Shown here: positions 12,061 to 22,899 of the stretch, one piece after another
Layout: the number at the start of each line of letters is the position of its first letter
Numbering within the stretch: position 1 is the first letter of the stretch
Assembly: GCA_026260175.1 (NCBI GenBank)
Contig: JAKCWW010002469.1
Span: 2,728 to 56,813 of the forward strand
DNA from: Reticulitermes lucifugus
Lineage: Eukaryota > Arthropoda > Insecta > Blattodea > Rhinotermitidae
Length of the DNA: 54,086 bases
Reading direction: 5' to 3'
Notes under the pieces: generated by a model
Seen by the model: only the letters and a program-made list of their open reading frames with translations
Told to the model about the DNA's origin: nothing
The model's database searches: none
Made by a program: the position numbers and the translations under genes

Positions 12061-12189
12061 GTAATGCCCCGTTTTTTTCTCAGCACGTATAATAATTGTA
12101 ATGAAATTTACATATACCGTCGGCACATCCTTTGCAAAGTTGAGATTATTTTTCCACAAAGTCTCTATTATCAACACACTCTTTCACTT

Positions 12190-12945
12190 TTGAGTCAGGC
12201 ACTGTATGCCGGTCGCGTGAAACTCGTTGCTGAAGCACCAGAGATCGTCACGCAAGCTGTGTTTCAGCTCGTCGTCGTCCGCAAAACGGGTCCTCGGAGT
12301 TCATCCTTCAGGGGGCCAAGAAGGTGGGAGTCGGACGGTGCTAAATCGGGGCAGTAGGGAGGACATTCAACCCCACAGTTGCAATTGCCTCCCTCGTGCG
12401 CAGACTGCTGTGCGGCCTGGCGTTGTCATACAAAAGGAGGACTTGATGCATCTTTCTGTTTGGCCGAACTCTTCGAATTCGTTTTAACTTCTTTAATGTC
12501 CGCACACATCGCTATGAATTGAATGCGGCACCTCTCGCCAAGAATTCCACCAAGATTCCTTCACTGTCCAGGAAGTCGCTGCCGTGGCTGGTTGACTGCT
12601 GCCAGGCCCGTCACCAATGTCCTTTTCACCGCTCTTAACACGATCGACCCAGCGTCTGAGCTAACGTCTATGGCATCCTAACCATACACGCTTCTCAGAC
12701 GTCTGTGAATATCGCACTGGAGCCTTTCACAGTAAGAAATTCAATCGACACTCTCTGCCTAGTACGTACGTCCACAAAATCCGCCATTTGGCACTGCTAC
12801 TGTGTTGAACGCATGTTACTGACTGGAGCACCAATGATCTTGGTGAAGCTGGACTATGTCGCTCTCCGGTGGGTAAGGCAAGAAACTCTGCCGTGCGCCA
12901 CATTTAAAAGAAAGAAATATGAGGCATTACTTTCGTACTGACCTT
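12190..12945 (-). pseudogene. mariner transposase remnant (second copy)
   Basis: The minus strand encodes PPYCPDLAPSDSHLLGPLKD followed by ELRG, which is the mariner third-Asp box (PPYSPDLAPSDFHLFGPLK). It is preceded by SAHEGGNCNCGVE and by KEVKTNSK. Frameshifts separate the blocks. The upstream edge has AGTAATGCCTCATATTTCTT (about 12912-12933, minus strand), which resembles a mariner terminal sequence. It belongs to a different mariner subfamily from the copy at 10320, because the DFHLFG versus DFFLFP boxes differ. Confidence 0.7.
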
Positions 12946-13199
12946 CGTATGATGCTGTACTTCTTTAACAAAGAAATGTGGTCTTCTAACAGTTACGAGT
13001 GTTACACTCGATTTATTTACCACATATTAAACGTCAACTGGAGGAGATACGAAAAAGAAAAAAAAATAACTACATACTGAAACTACGCCTCTCAAACTCG
13101 TGCTCTATTGCAAATTGGTTATGAAATTGAATCCCTCGAGGTACACTTAGTACAGAACATTCTTCCCTTTCACACTGGATGTACTGAATAACGATTTTA

Positions 13200-13460
13200 A
13201 TATGTTCAATGTATTTTACCTTTTTTCTTTTGTTTGGTTTCGGCTCTTAGAGCACACAGTATTGCACAGTTGAGATCTCAACTACATGAAAAAAAACATT
13301 TCATTGCATTATATGTGACAATCTTTCTTCAAATAATTTACATTTCCTGATGATGGCTTTTTAAAATATCCAAAACATGGTGCAATACAATATACAGTAA
13401 ACTGTTACAAATTGTGGTTGACTGCTCTTATTTCTCCATCATTCATAAATCACAATGGGA
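13200..13460 (+). repeat. interspersed repeat, plus copy, with hammerhead-like cores
   Basis: This is the plus-strand partner of 11855-12060. CCTGATGATGG..CCAAAACATGG (13346-13380) keeps the core but has a decayed stem II. A second, opposite core (AGAGCCGAAACC on the minus strand, about 13232-13250) lies 100 bases to the left, so the two cores again face outward. Confidence 0.55.
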
Positions 13461-15630
13461 TATCCAACATAAAGATATAACTGACACACAAACATCTTAT
13501 ACAATTTTCTTGTAATCGTATCTATTTAACTGTTATTAATGCGAATCTTACACCATAGATTTACAGGTACAAAGACACATACCAATTACAACTACACACT
13601 CAAATCACAGTGAATATTTTGTCATCATAAGGCAATGATGATGAACACAAAAGCACTGAAAGCACATATGTGAATAAAGTGCAGTGGGGTGTGTGTGTAA
13701 AGCCTGCTGGTTACTGTGATGTACACCTGAATAATACAGCAACACAGAACAATACAAACATACAAACAGAAAGTGCAAGGTAACTGTTGTTACAAACTTT
13801 GAAAATATTCATTACGAACAACTGACAGATCCATCTCTTCTAGCACTGTAATAAACTTGTCCACACCTTCACAGTAAATGGAAAATCCCTGTTAACTTGT
13901 CTCATGGTCACCAACATGTCATAAATAAATTCAGTAACTACATTATGAAGCATTTCATTCAAGAACAAATCTATCAAGACAACCAACTGATATAATTTCA
14001 TAATTAAAATCATACCTTGTCATCTGATGGAAATATATAAGTAACACTTGTATTAATGCAATAAAAAGAAAACTTATAAAAAATCAGTGGATACATGTTT
14101 TGGTTTATTCTCAAGGCATCATTGGGCCAACACACAAAGGTGTAAGCTGTGTAACAGAGTATAAAAGAAGTCGGAGACCTCAAATAATTCTTTACGTATA
14201 TGCCGTCGTTTGTGTGGTTTGTCTACAGTGCACCTCTGACACATACACCAAAAACTTCCCATCCAACAATCAATTATAACTAGTGACAAAAGAGAAACGA
14301 ATACCAATTAGCATACATATCTATTCTGCTATACATTACGATAAGGAATAACTACTACAAAATAAACTTAAGCTTCTACAAGATAAACTATGAAAATATG
14401 ACATCTCGAATCATTCTTCCACAGTGCAACAAAATATTTGATATTACTGTCGTAATAGTTGAACAAGACTTCTACAATTTGGCATCCAAAATTTAATAAA
14501 TAGCACACTCTAATGGTGTCTCCATGTCACATACATGAACTGAATAAAAAAAGACAATGAAAAAATCTTAAATAACGTTGAAATATGAGTATTATACTTT
14601 GAAACAAAGAATTTTAATACAAAAGACAGAATATAGTTAAAGAAGAAAGTGAAATGTCCACGTATGGTATGTACCACACTGCTATATTAATTATCGCGTG
14701 TGTGTGTGTGTGTACTGTCTAATGACGACTTGAGATTAAGCCGAAACATACATCCACTGATGTTTTGTATTTTCACTTTTTATTACATCAAGCAAAGTGT
14801 CCTGTTACTGAAATGTATCTCCCCATTTGACTTGTATCACACACAAAATGTCTCAAACCAGAGAAGCACAAATCCTGGGTACCACATCATTCCTGGCAAG
14901 TAAGTTTTGATTGATATCGCCTAATATTTGTGAGTCCTAGGTATTGAACTTCCTTTGTGTCACCCTTCTGGCACCTATAATTTTATGTGGTTCCTAGACT
15001 CGAGGAAAACTTGTGCAACCCTGTCTAAAACCATGTAAACTGAAACCCTGCTATAAATCATGTAAAAATAGTTCACATAACATCATGAAGTCCAGTGTTT
15101 CAGGTGGCCTATTTCAGCTTCAAGAGTTCATGCCATCCAGTAGTCTTTAAGTACTTGTTCCGTCACCTTCTACAAGATGGCAATTCATGATGCATCCTTC
15201 ATTCAAAGTACATGTTCAAAAGAAATTATTTATACTCATTTCACTAAGTTCTTAAATTTAACTTATTGTCAATATGAGGTCCACAGCTTTCATAACCAGC
15301 ACTGGGGCAGACAGAACAGAATCTCAGTTAAAGTTGCCCACTTCCACAACATCCATGTTCGCAGTTGTACAAAATATAAATGTTTTATGACATATCTGAA
15401 TGAGAAATGTTATAATCTGGAATAATAAATGGGCTTAATATACTTAATCATATAATCCTTCCACACACAAGGATACAGGATAATTAGTATGCATAAACAA
15501 TTTATAATGAAAAAACCTGATGTTAACACATACATTAAGTTTGTTAACACGTGGTATCAGAATACAACAAGATGGGCAATTTATGTGTAACTTAACACTG
15601 TTGCATGTTCGCATATGTTTTATACCTCCT
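13461..15630. other. gene-free AT-rich stretch
   Basis: No supported genes. A decayed minus-strand hammerhead-like core (ACCAAAACATGTATCC, about 14091-14106) and a (GT)n run near 14697-14713 are the only notable items. Confidence 0.5.
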
Positions 15631-15636
15631 CGGTTA

Positions 15637-16075
15637 CCCTAACAGCCTGATTCCAATTCACTCGAGAGCACTTCTATGGCAATTTAATGTTGCCGGCAAC
15701 AACAAAAAATACTGAGGTCTTCATGTAAAGCGCCTGATTTTAACCAAATTCGGAACTTTCCCTGACAAATCTCCATAGAAGTCTCCAACATCAAATTTCA
15801 AGTAAATCCGTCCAGTGGGAGAGGCGCTGATACATGCGGATAGATGGATGCCCTAACAGCCTGAGACCATTTCAGTCATAAAGCACTTTCATGGAGATTT
15901 AATGTTGCCAGAAACAATAAAACGTACTTCGGTCTTCATGTACAATGCCCAATAATTTTGCCCGATTTTAACCAAAATTTACTTTTCTTTACAGATTTTC
16001 ATGAAGTCCCCAGTATCAAATTTCATGGAAATCCCGTGGTAGCTGCAATAATACAAGCAAACAGACGGACGGACA
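15637..16075 (+). repeat. two tandem copies of a ~214-base repeat
   Basis: CCCTAACAGCCTGA occurs at 15637 and again at 15851. Both copies continue with AATTTAATGTTGCC, GGTCTTCATGTA, GATTTTAACCAAA and AGTATCAAATTTCA-type phrases in the same order, so the period is 214 bases. The second copy ends near ACAGACGGACGGACATG, a phrase typical of a dispersed arthropod repeat. The copies are divergent, so the duplication is old. Confidence 0.75.
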
Positions 16076-16175
16076 TGTGGAAGGTAAGAGGCGTTTTTCG
16101 CGAGTATTCGAACGCACATAAGAAAGAAAACATAATGTGAAAACATAACATTGTTCTAACGCAGCCATGAAAGAT

Positions 16176-16181
16176 TTATTG
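16176..16181 (-). terminator. candidate polyadenylation signal
   Basis: AATAAA on the minus strand, about 720 bases beyond the stop codon of the RS-protein gene at 16902. It is a canonical hexamer at a reasonable distance for a 3' UTR, but other hexamers in AT-rich DNA could serve. Confidence 0.3.
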
Positions 16182-16463
16182 CATTGTTAATATGCAGTGT
16201 TTTCATATGCATAAAAAATAAATATATATACATACATATATATAATACCTGAAACAAATCATTATGCTAACAATGACAGTCATAATGTAAAGTCAGACAG
16301 TCTCATGCAATACACAAAGATATCATCAGCACGTGATGTCGCTACTAGGTACATGTGCTTCTCAATGTACCACACATACTGTATCTCAAACTTCAAACAC
16401 ATACAAAAAAATTATCATTATATGTTACATAAATTTAATTTGTCAGTTTCATCTATGTGTGTA

Positions 16464-16504
16464 TATATGTATGTATGTATGTATGCATGCATGCATGCAT
16501 GTAC
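16464..16504. repeat. GTAT/GCAT microsatellite
   Basis: A (GTAT)n run turns into (GCAT)n, giving two adjoining tetranucleotide tracts. Confidence 0.9.
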
Positions 16505-16901
16505 TTCTACAAGCATTTCCATCAGAAATAACAGTGTCTGAAGACAAAAGAGTTTGGTTTGAAATACACTAACCAACAGTGTACTGCTGTAATAGCCTCA
16601 AATACACACACAGTGTTAAATGTACCCTAACCTGTATTACAGACACTACTTCCAACCTCACACACCCAGACCACTATGGAACATATAACAAGAGCACTAA
16701 GGTATAGCTACTTGCCATTCTCTGGCTGGAAACCAACAAATGGAATACTACTACTGGGAAGGGTTAAATACACTTGAAAGAAAATGCTACACCAATTCAC
16801 ATATAACCCAGGTAACTAGGAACAGACACAAACCTGTAACAATGATATTTCAACAATATGCAAAGTATCACAACACAAAAGTCTTTTCTACTATCAGATA
16901 T

Positions 16902-18503
16902 TCAATAGCGTCTATCTGCATCATATGACACCATGGAACAGTCATCTGGGTGGTGGAAGGCTTTGGAACTCTGCTCCTGGAATGGCTGCATCCTGAGGCC
17001 AGCTCCTGGACTCCCACTTCGTTGGAGTGAAGGTGAGAACCGATCATGATGGAAATTGTTGAAATCCTGGCTCCTACTCAGAGTAACTCTAATGTCAGGA
17101 TTCCCAAATGAAGGAAAACTGGCAGATGTACTATCAAACATCATGGATCCTGTGCTCAAGACAGATCGTTGCATTGTACTGCTAGAATCCAACTCGCCAA
17201 ATGAACTGGAACCACGTCGCATACTGTACAAACCAGGAGAATTCCCCATCTCTCTCTGGCTCCCTGGTGAACTAAATGACTTTGATGTTTGAAGAGAAGA
17301 TGGAACAGAATATCTGGGCAAATCACATCCTTTCAGGGACGGCTCTCGACATGGCATATGTGGTGACGGCAGTGGCAATGGTTGCAGTTCTACGTTAGTC
17401 CTTGTTTTCAGAATTCCTTTTGGAGGCTCAGTACTCTGAGGAACAGGAGAAGAAAGTGCCCCTTCTTTATCACTCCTACTACTAGAAGAAGCTGAAAATG
17501 AACTTTTCCCATAAATTTGATATGAAGATGTTCTATAAGAGGTGTCTTTATCCCTGCAACCACCCTCAATATTTGTTGATGCAGATAAATGACTTCGCCT
17601 TGGAGACTGCTGTCTGGGTTCAGTAACAGCTTTGTTCATGTGCTCCTTCAAAGCAGTTGTACCGCCCGAACTTGCACTATAGCTTATATTAGAATGAGAA
17701 GCAGAACTATGTTTATTCACCCTCTCTCTATCTGTATCACTTTTCACATTATCCCCTGCCTTCACGGTACGTCTTGAACGATGACCTCTCCGAGTACCCA
17801 ATCTAAGCAAAGCCCCAATGTTCACCATCTGTGCTTGCACCCCTACACTTTCAACACTCACACGTGGGGTTTGGGTATAGCTCCAAACCATAACTTTATC
17901 AGTAATGTGCATGTTGGGCGGTGTCTGGGTATAATTCCAAACCATAATCCTCTTTGAACGTTCCAAACAACTTGAACAATTCTGTGACTTGCTTAATGAT
18001 TTCTTTAACAATGTCATATAATCACCATGAATATCAGTCATTGTTGAAGAATCCACACACACTTTAAAGTTTTCTACAGAGTCTGGTGCATGTGGTGCTG
18101 TCACAGCACAAGGTCCACGTGGTTCACTACACAACTGTCCTTGCACAGACTTGGTATCCAATTTCAAAAAATCATACGATGATTCTGTTGAGTGTTCATC
18201 ACAAACAGGAGCACTTGTAAAACTGAGCTGAAGATCTGGTTTCCGTAGAATGGGTGACTGGAATGTGCTGGCATCTAATGACACCGGTGTAACTGCTGCA
18301 GCTGATGAACATGCCTTTGGTGATTCTTGTAGGACAAGGTGACCAGGACACACCAACATCATATCATCATTCACTTCAAGTGTATGAATAGCTTCTTCAC
18401 AACGAACCACCAGCAATGGATCAACTGACATCTGCTTCCTTTTAGCTGAACCACCAACTGGAATTGTGCATGCAGTAGTGGAACATGATACAATATAACA
18501 CTT
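16902..18503 (-). CDS. RS-domain protein gene, last coding exon
   Basis: This open frame ends at the stop at 16902. The best acceptor is at 18503/18504: a pyrimidine-rich GTCCTTCTTAG followed by AAG in phase 0. It gives 533 residues. A second possible acceptor (GGTTCAG before CTAAAAGG) would start the exon later in phase 1. The frame also contains an ATG at 18431; residue numbers below count from it. Residues 129-133 (STMTD), 168-170 and 186-188 (two YTQTP motifs in near-repeats MVWNYTQTPP and MVWSYTQTPR) and 197-201 (GVQAQ) form a cluster resembling LC8 dynein light chain sites. The rest is Ser-rich, basic (GTRRGHRSRR) and probably disordered, with a PPKGILKTR segment. I do not recognise the family. 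Joining to the upstream RS exons is inferred from phase and strand. Confidence 0.75.
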   Translation of the reverse strand, partial: KCYIVSCSTTACTIPVGGSAKRKQMSVDPLLVVRCEEAIHTLEVNDDMMLVCPGHLVLQESPKACSSAAAVTPVSLDASTFQSPILRKPDLQLSFTSAPVCDEHSTESSYDFLKLDTKSVQGQLCSEPRGPCAVTAPHAPDSVENFKVCVDSSTMTDIHGDYMTLLKKSLSKSQNCSSCLERSKRIMVWNYTQTPPNMHITDKVMVWSYTQTPRVSVESVGVQAQMVNIGALLRLGTRRGHRSRRTVKAGDNVKSDTDRERVNKHSSASHSNISYSASSGGTTALKEHMNKAVTEPRQQSPRRSHLSASTNIEGGCRDKDTSYRTSSYQIYGKSSFSASSSSRSDKEGALSSPVPQSTEPPKGILKTRTNVELQPLPLPSPHMPCREPSLKGCDLPRYSVPSSLQTSKSFSSPGSQREMGNSPGLYSMRRGSSSFGELDSSSTMQRSVLSTGSMMFDSTSASFPSFGNPDIRVTLSRSQDFNNFHHDRFSPSLQRSGSPGAGLRMQPFQEQSSKAFHHPDDCSMVSYDADRRY

Positions 18504-18654
18504 CTAAGAAGGACAGGTAAAGCTGACCCTGCGCATGAACACCCTCCCAAGAACCATACTGGGGTCAACACACACCTCATATGTTCTTCTTAGACTCAGC
18601 ACTATATGGAGGCAATTGATTTGCACTCTGTCCAGTTTCCTTTGGACAAAGAAT

Positions 18655-18800
18655 TACTAATACCTATTTGACCGAAGGTTTAGGGGTCTTGAGAGCTACT
18701 CTGAAAATACAAACACCCCTGTCAGGATTTGAACCATGGACATCCTTTTGCCAGTCACGGGTATCCTAGCTCCTCTGTGATGTGTGTGACATTAATCAAG
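18655..18800 (-). repeat. tRNA-derived SINE remnant
   Basis: On the minus strand there is an A-box-like GAGCTAGGATACCCGTGAC and a good B box (GGTTCAAATCC, about 18728-18738). It lies just upstream of the last exon of the RS-protein gene, inside its final intron. No target duplication was found. Confidence 0.5.
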
Positions 18801-19039
18801 TACACCCTTTTCATGTGTCTTGAAATATAATCCAAACACACCACTTCACAATGACTAAACTGTACCAGTCATAATTTCAAAATACATTTCTGGAACATTA
18901 CACGCATGTAACACAGTTCTGGGGCAACTGGAAGGGGATGGATGGAGGGTGGTGGGAGGAAAGTAAAGCCATGCAGAAATATTCATCTTAAATATCTTGA
19001 ATGAAGCATACGCCTGCATCATCAGTTTCTGAAACCACT

Positions 19040-19320
19040 TCATAATGTATACCAAACATTAAATTTACAAATACAGTTGTAATCCTTCACGTCACTGGAC
19101 TCAACTGGTGAGGCAGGTTTACAGAATCTGGCTGGTGCAAAGAGGCTGGTTTCAACTTTGTATCTTTCATATAGACATTTAAGGTATGCCACTACCACAG
19201 GATACATTTTCTGCATCATATTTTGGGCATACATGTCTCCTGTGTGTTGGTTAACTTTTAAGAGCTTACTCATTCTTGTACAGACTGCAGCACTATTTTG
19301 GCTTTACGGTAGTTCAAGTG
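19040..19320 (-). other. unidentified coding-like frame
   Basis: A 77-residue minus frame includes KMYPVVVAYLKCLYERYKVE and then TSLFAPARFCKPASP. Composition is protein-like, but splice sites at both ends are poor and no family is recognised. It could be a transposon scrap or a missed exon of the RS-protein gene, in whose intron it lies. Confidence 0.25.
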
Positions 19321-19577
19321 TATGTTAAGAATTTCAGATGTCCATTCTATCACATATCCTCTGTACGAACAAGTGCACAAGTATCACAGTTTCAGCGACT
19401 TACAGAGCAGTATCACTTACTAAAATTCGAGTAGTTCTACCTGTAACAATGTTTCTGCTAATCCAGGTTAACACAATGAAGCAAGAAATATTTCATCAAT
19501 TTCAGAAGCATCAGTAATAGTGGAAGAAATGTGCACTGAATCAAATAAGACAGCAAAAGCTCTATTCAGTAGTTCAA

Positions 19578-20575
19578 GTGATAAACAGAAAGCAGAATCA
19601 TATAAGTGCAACAAAGGACAAAATGGAGGCAATTCATTCCATTTTTGACCAGTCTTCTCACGCCTGCACTGAAAATGATTTATCAGGATCTAATTTAACT
19701 GTAGAAGAAAGATCAGCCACTTTCAGGGGAAGAAGCCCATTTACAGTGTACATAAAAAGGAAGCCTGGGCAGTATACTTTGAAAATAAAGGTGTGTGCAG
19801 ATACTGAGACAGTACATGTTTTGAAATTGCAAGTACACACTAGCATGACTGATGGTAAAAGAGAAGTCAATCAAGGAAAATGGGTGGTTATGGACCTAGC
19901 GGAACCCTATTTTAGTTCTTGAGACGGGTGTTACTGTTGACAACTTTTTCACGTCAGTAGCAACGGCTGAAGAACTGTTTAAAAAAAAAGGCATAACAAT
20001 AACAGGCACAACGCACTCCAACAAACAAGAGGTCCCACAGGAATTTCTTCCAAGCTCCAAAAGAGAAGAGTACTGAAGCATTTGTGGGTAAAAAATAAAA
20101 TAAGGTAAATTCTTTGGTTCACTGATAACATAGCCCTTGTTTTCTACATGCTGAAAAATAAAGTGTCATCCTGATACCCATACAGATTTATGGTAATGAC
20201 AAAGATGGCTCAGAACAGAGTTATAAACCAGAAGTAGCCCTGCATTACAACAGAACAAAAGGTGCTGTAGATGCAAGAGACCAAATGACACGGCAGTACT
20301 CATAAACAATAACAAGCACACTTTATCTTAAGTGGCTTCCATTTCAAAGACCAAGCCCTACTTAGAATTTCTGAACATTGTTTTTCTCACCTCGCCCACT
20401 TGTGAAACTTATATATGCATCAGTGCAGGTGGAAGATAACATTTCTGTTCTCAGTCAGAATTTCACAGCCATTCATAAAACCAAGTCAAGTGAACCTATG
20501 AAAAAGAAAGTGAGATGTCTGGCACTAAGTAAGATATCAGAACAGACTGTGGATAGCAACAGTGATGAGTGAGAA
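19578..20575 (+). pseudogene. piggyBac transposase pseudogene
   Basis: Frames in order encode LTVEERSATFRGRSPF and KRKPGQYTLKIK (matching LTVDEQL.PFRGR.PF and KP.KYG.K of the DDE_Tnp_1_7 domain), then WVVMDLAEPYF. After a frameshift come GVTVDNFFTSVATAEEL with the conserved Asp of the VDNFFTS box, KKKGITITGT, and QEVPQEFLPS. Later, near 20249-20289, comes RTKGAVDARDQM with the third conserved Asp. Several stops and frameshifts show it is dead. It sits on the opposite strand inside an intron of the RS-protein gene. Terminal repeats were not found. Confidence 0.8.
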
Positions 20576-21079
20576 AGTGACAATTTGACTGTGGAGGTGG
20601 AGGAGGAGGAGGAGGAAAGTTACACAGAAGGTGGAACTGAGCCACTGTTAGAAGAGGAGTGTGCAACCTCGCACAGTTGTTATACAGGATGTTCCAGTGC
20701 TCAAGTGACACACAGGTCCAGTTCACTCGATGGTGGTGGTGATGATAAGATGATGATGATGATGATGTCAACGAAGAAGAAGACAGAGTAGGCCACCACA
20801 TCGACAGACACCATGGCAACCAGCAACCTCGTAGTGGACACTGCCCTGTTGTTCTTCAAATAGTGTGATACACACATACAAAGGGGGCCCCAGAGGGAAG
20901 ATCAGTGAAGCACAACACATAAATGACAGCTCCACTCTGTTTAGCTGTTTCTTGTTGTATTTCGTGGAGATTACAATCTTCGCATACACGTTCATAAGTA
21001 GAGAAAAATTAAAATAAAGAGACATGACGGTAAAAGGGATATTTCTAAAACCTTCCATATTACATATATGGCTGCAAAG

Positions 21080-21345
21080 TAGTTTTCCCTGTTCACGCCA
21101 TGAAGACATACAGACGCAGAGCTCCACTCACTCTTAACTTCTGCATTAGATCGAGGTGCGTGCTTAACATTACACAATGGCCACTTTACCCTGGGGGAAG
21201 GAGCCCCAGTACCCATTGAACAGGAGGCCAGGTGGGCCCGGAGCCCATCTGGACGTTTTTGGAGGACAGAAAATCTCCTGCCCCTACCAGGATTCAAACC
21301 CAGGACCGCCCGGGCCGTAGCCATGCCTCTATACTGACTAAAACA
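21080..21345 (-). repeat. full-length tRNA-derived SINE
   Basis: The minus strand has A-box-like TTAGTCAGTATAGAGGC, B box GGTTTGAATCC (about 21292-21302), then the body phrases CAATGGGTACTGG, AGTGGCCATTGT and the 3' segment GTGAACAGGGAAAAC. It is the same family as 29081, 42715 and 47270. Confidence 0.75.
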
Positions 21346-21689
21346 GCAAAAGCCTACTTTAAGGTACTATACCATAATTTGCCTAACAAAACTGTGGAAA
21401 ACTACAAAAAAAAATTAAGTCAGGAGACCCCTACACTGTAAACCAAGGCTCAAACTCGGGTCTTCCTAAATACGTATGAGTAAGCAGCACAGGTTCTTGT
21501 ACAAAACTGCAATGTCATACATAATTTATGTTCATGAGTTTGTGTGAAGTTAACCTATTCACGGTTTTAGAGAGAACTGCTCTGCCAAATACACAAGGCT
21601 GTATTAACAGTCCTTATGTACAGAAATTCCACAGAAGAAATTGTCTTACACACAAATTCAGTTTCAGTGGTAAAAATATATGTAAGGAC

Positions 21690-21850
21690 CCCACAAGGAA
21701 GGCAGTAATAGCAAAAATAAACTCCACTCCGCTTAACCTTGCACTAGGTGGACATTAACGTTAGCTACAGGTTCTGGCCACTTTACCTCCAAGGAAGGAA
21801 CTACTAACATCCGTCAGATAGGATCTGGATCCTTGCTCTTGTAGGTAAAG
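21690..21850 (-). repeat. degraded SINE body fragment
   Basis: CACTAGGTGGACATTAACGT and GGCCACTTTACCTCCAAGGA match the antisense body of the SINE 400 bases to the left. The head is decayed. Confidence 0.5.
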
Positions 21851-22298
21851 ACCCAATGTATATATATATTACTTCAAGGATGCAGAGGAACTGGCTAAAC
21901 TGGTAATACACAGACAAATAAATAGCTGTTTCATCATTCACTACGACTACAAAACTATCGCTATAATCAATAAACTCTGTTACAAGTAATTTCACATAAC
22001 AGGTATATCTTGATTTACACAGTTCTCATTCTTAGGTATACCATTCTGCATATGAGCACTTCATTTCTTGAAACAGCCATGGAAAATCAAGATGAAGTGC
22101 CACGTTACAAGGACTTTATTCCCTCAACCTCACAAACTAGTCACTAACTACACATCCCAGTAGTCCCTAATGATGGTCCTACTCCCTCCAACCTGTCCAC
22201 ACACCCCAATATTGTTAGCACATTATTTTACATAAACCCACTACTTAATGCCAAATTTACATCCTTCAATATGTTTTTATCTCAATGCAAATTACAAG

Positions 22299-22893
22299 GG
22301 GTGTTCACTAAGTATCATCAAAGGATGTCCAACAGCACCAGCAACAACAAATGTCATGTGTCTTTACACAGTCACCAATGTTTGAGGCATATGTACCGGT
22401 CACACACCTAATCAATTCCAGTGAAGAAGAAATTAGGGCTCAGGGTTTGCTTCTTCTGGATCGCTTCCGTCAGGTGCGGCAGTGCTGTACACAAGCAGTA
22501 TGTGTTCACTCTTGCACCATGGTCCCGAAACCGTCGAAGGAGAATGTTGTGTGCATCACAAACTGCCGTCAATAACTCCCCTGCCGACTGCTGGGAATGT
22601 CTTGCCCATCACCATTCAGCCTCGGCCTTGTGCCTAGCAATTTCCACTTCAAGAAATACTCTGAAGAAAAACACTTCCAACATGATGGCATGATACAAAA
22701 CTGACATGCACTGGTGGGTGTAAACATTTAGCGTGTACATCTTCTCTGCTGGCACTGAACATGTGATGTAAAGCTGGAACAATGTGTCGACTGGGAGTAG
22801 TGAGTCTGTCCACAATTCTATGTTTTGGTCAACCATGTTGAAGTAATAAATATGAGTGTTAACATGCCTTCAGATGATACTTACTGAACAGCC
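22299..22893. mobile_element. nonautonomous element with terminal inverted repeats
   Basis: The left end GGGTGTTCACTAAGTATCATC and right end (reverse complement of 22873-22893) GGCTGTTCAGTAAGTATCATC agree at nearly all of 21 positions. The 595-base interior holds no recognisable transposase. Superfamily is unassigned: a clear TA or other target duplication is not visible. Confidence 0.65.
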
Positions 22894-22899
22894 TATATA

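Noticed and set aside
20584..20791. 68-residue acidic plus frame
   Set aside because: Produced by GAG and ATG triplet runs downstream of the piggyBac fragment; no domain.
20496..20819. Minus frame with poly-His and poly-Pro
   Set aside because: It translates simple trinucleotide repeats at the end of the piggyBac remnant and has no other support.
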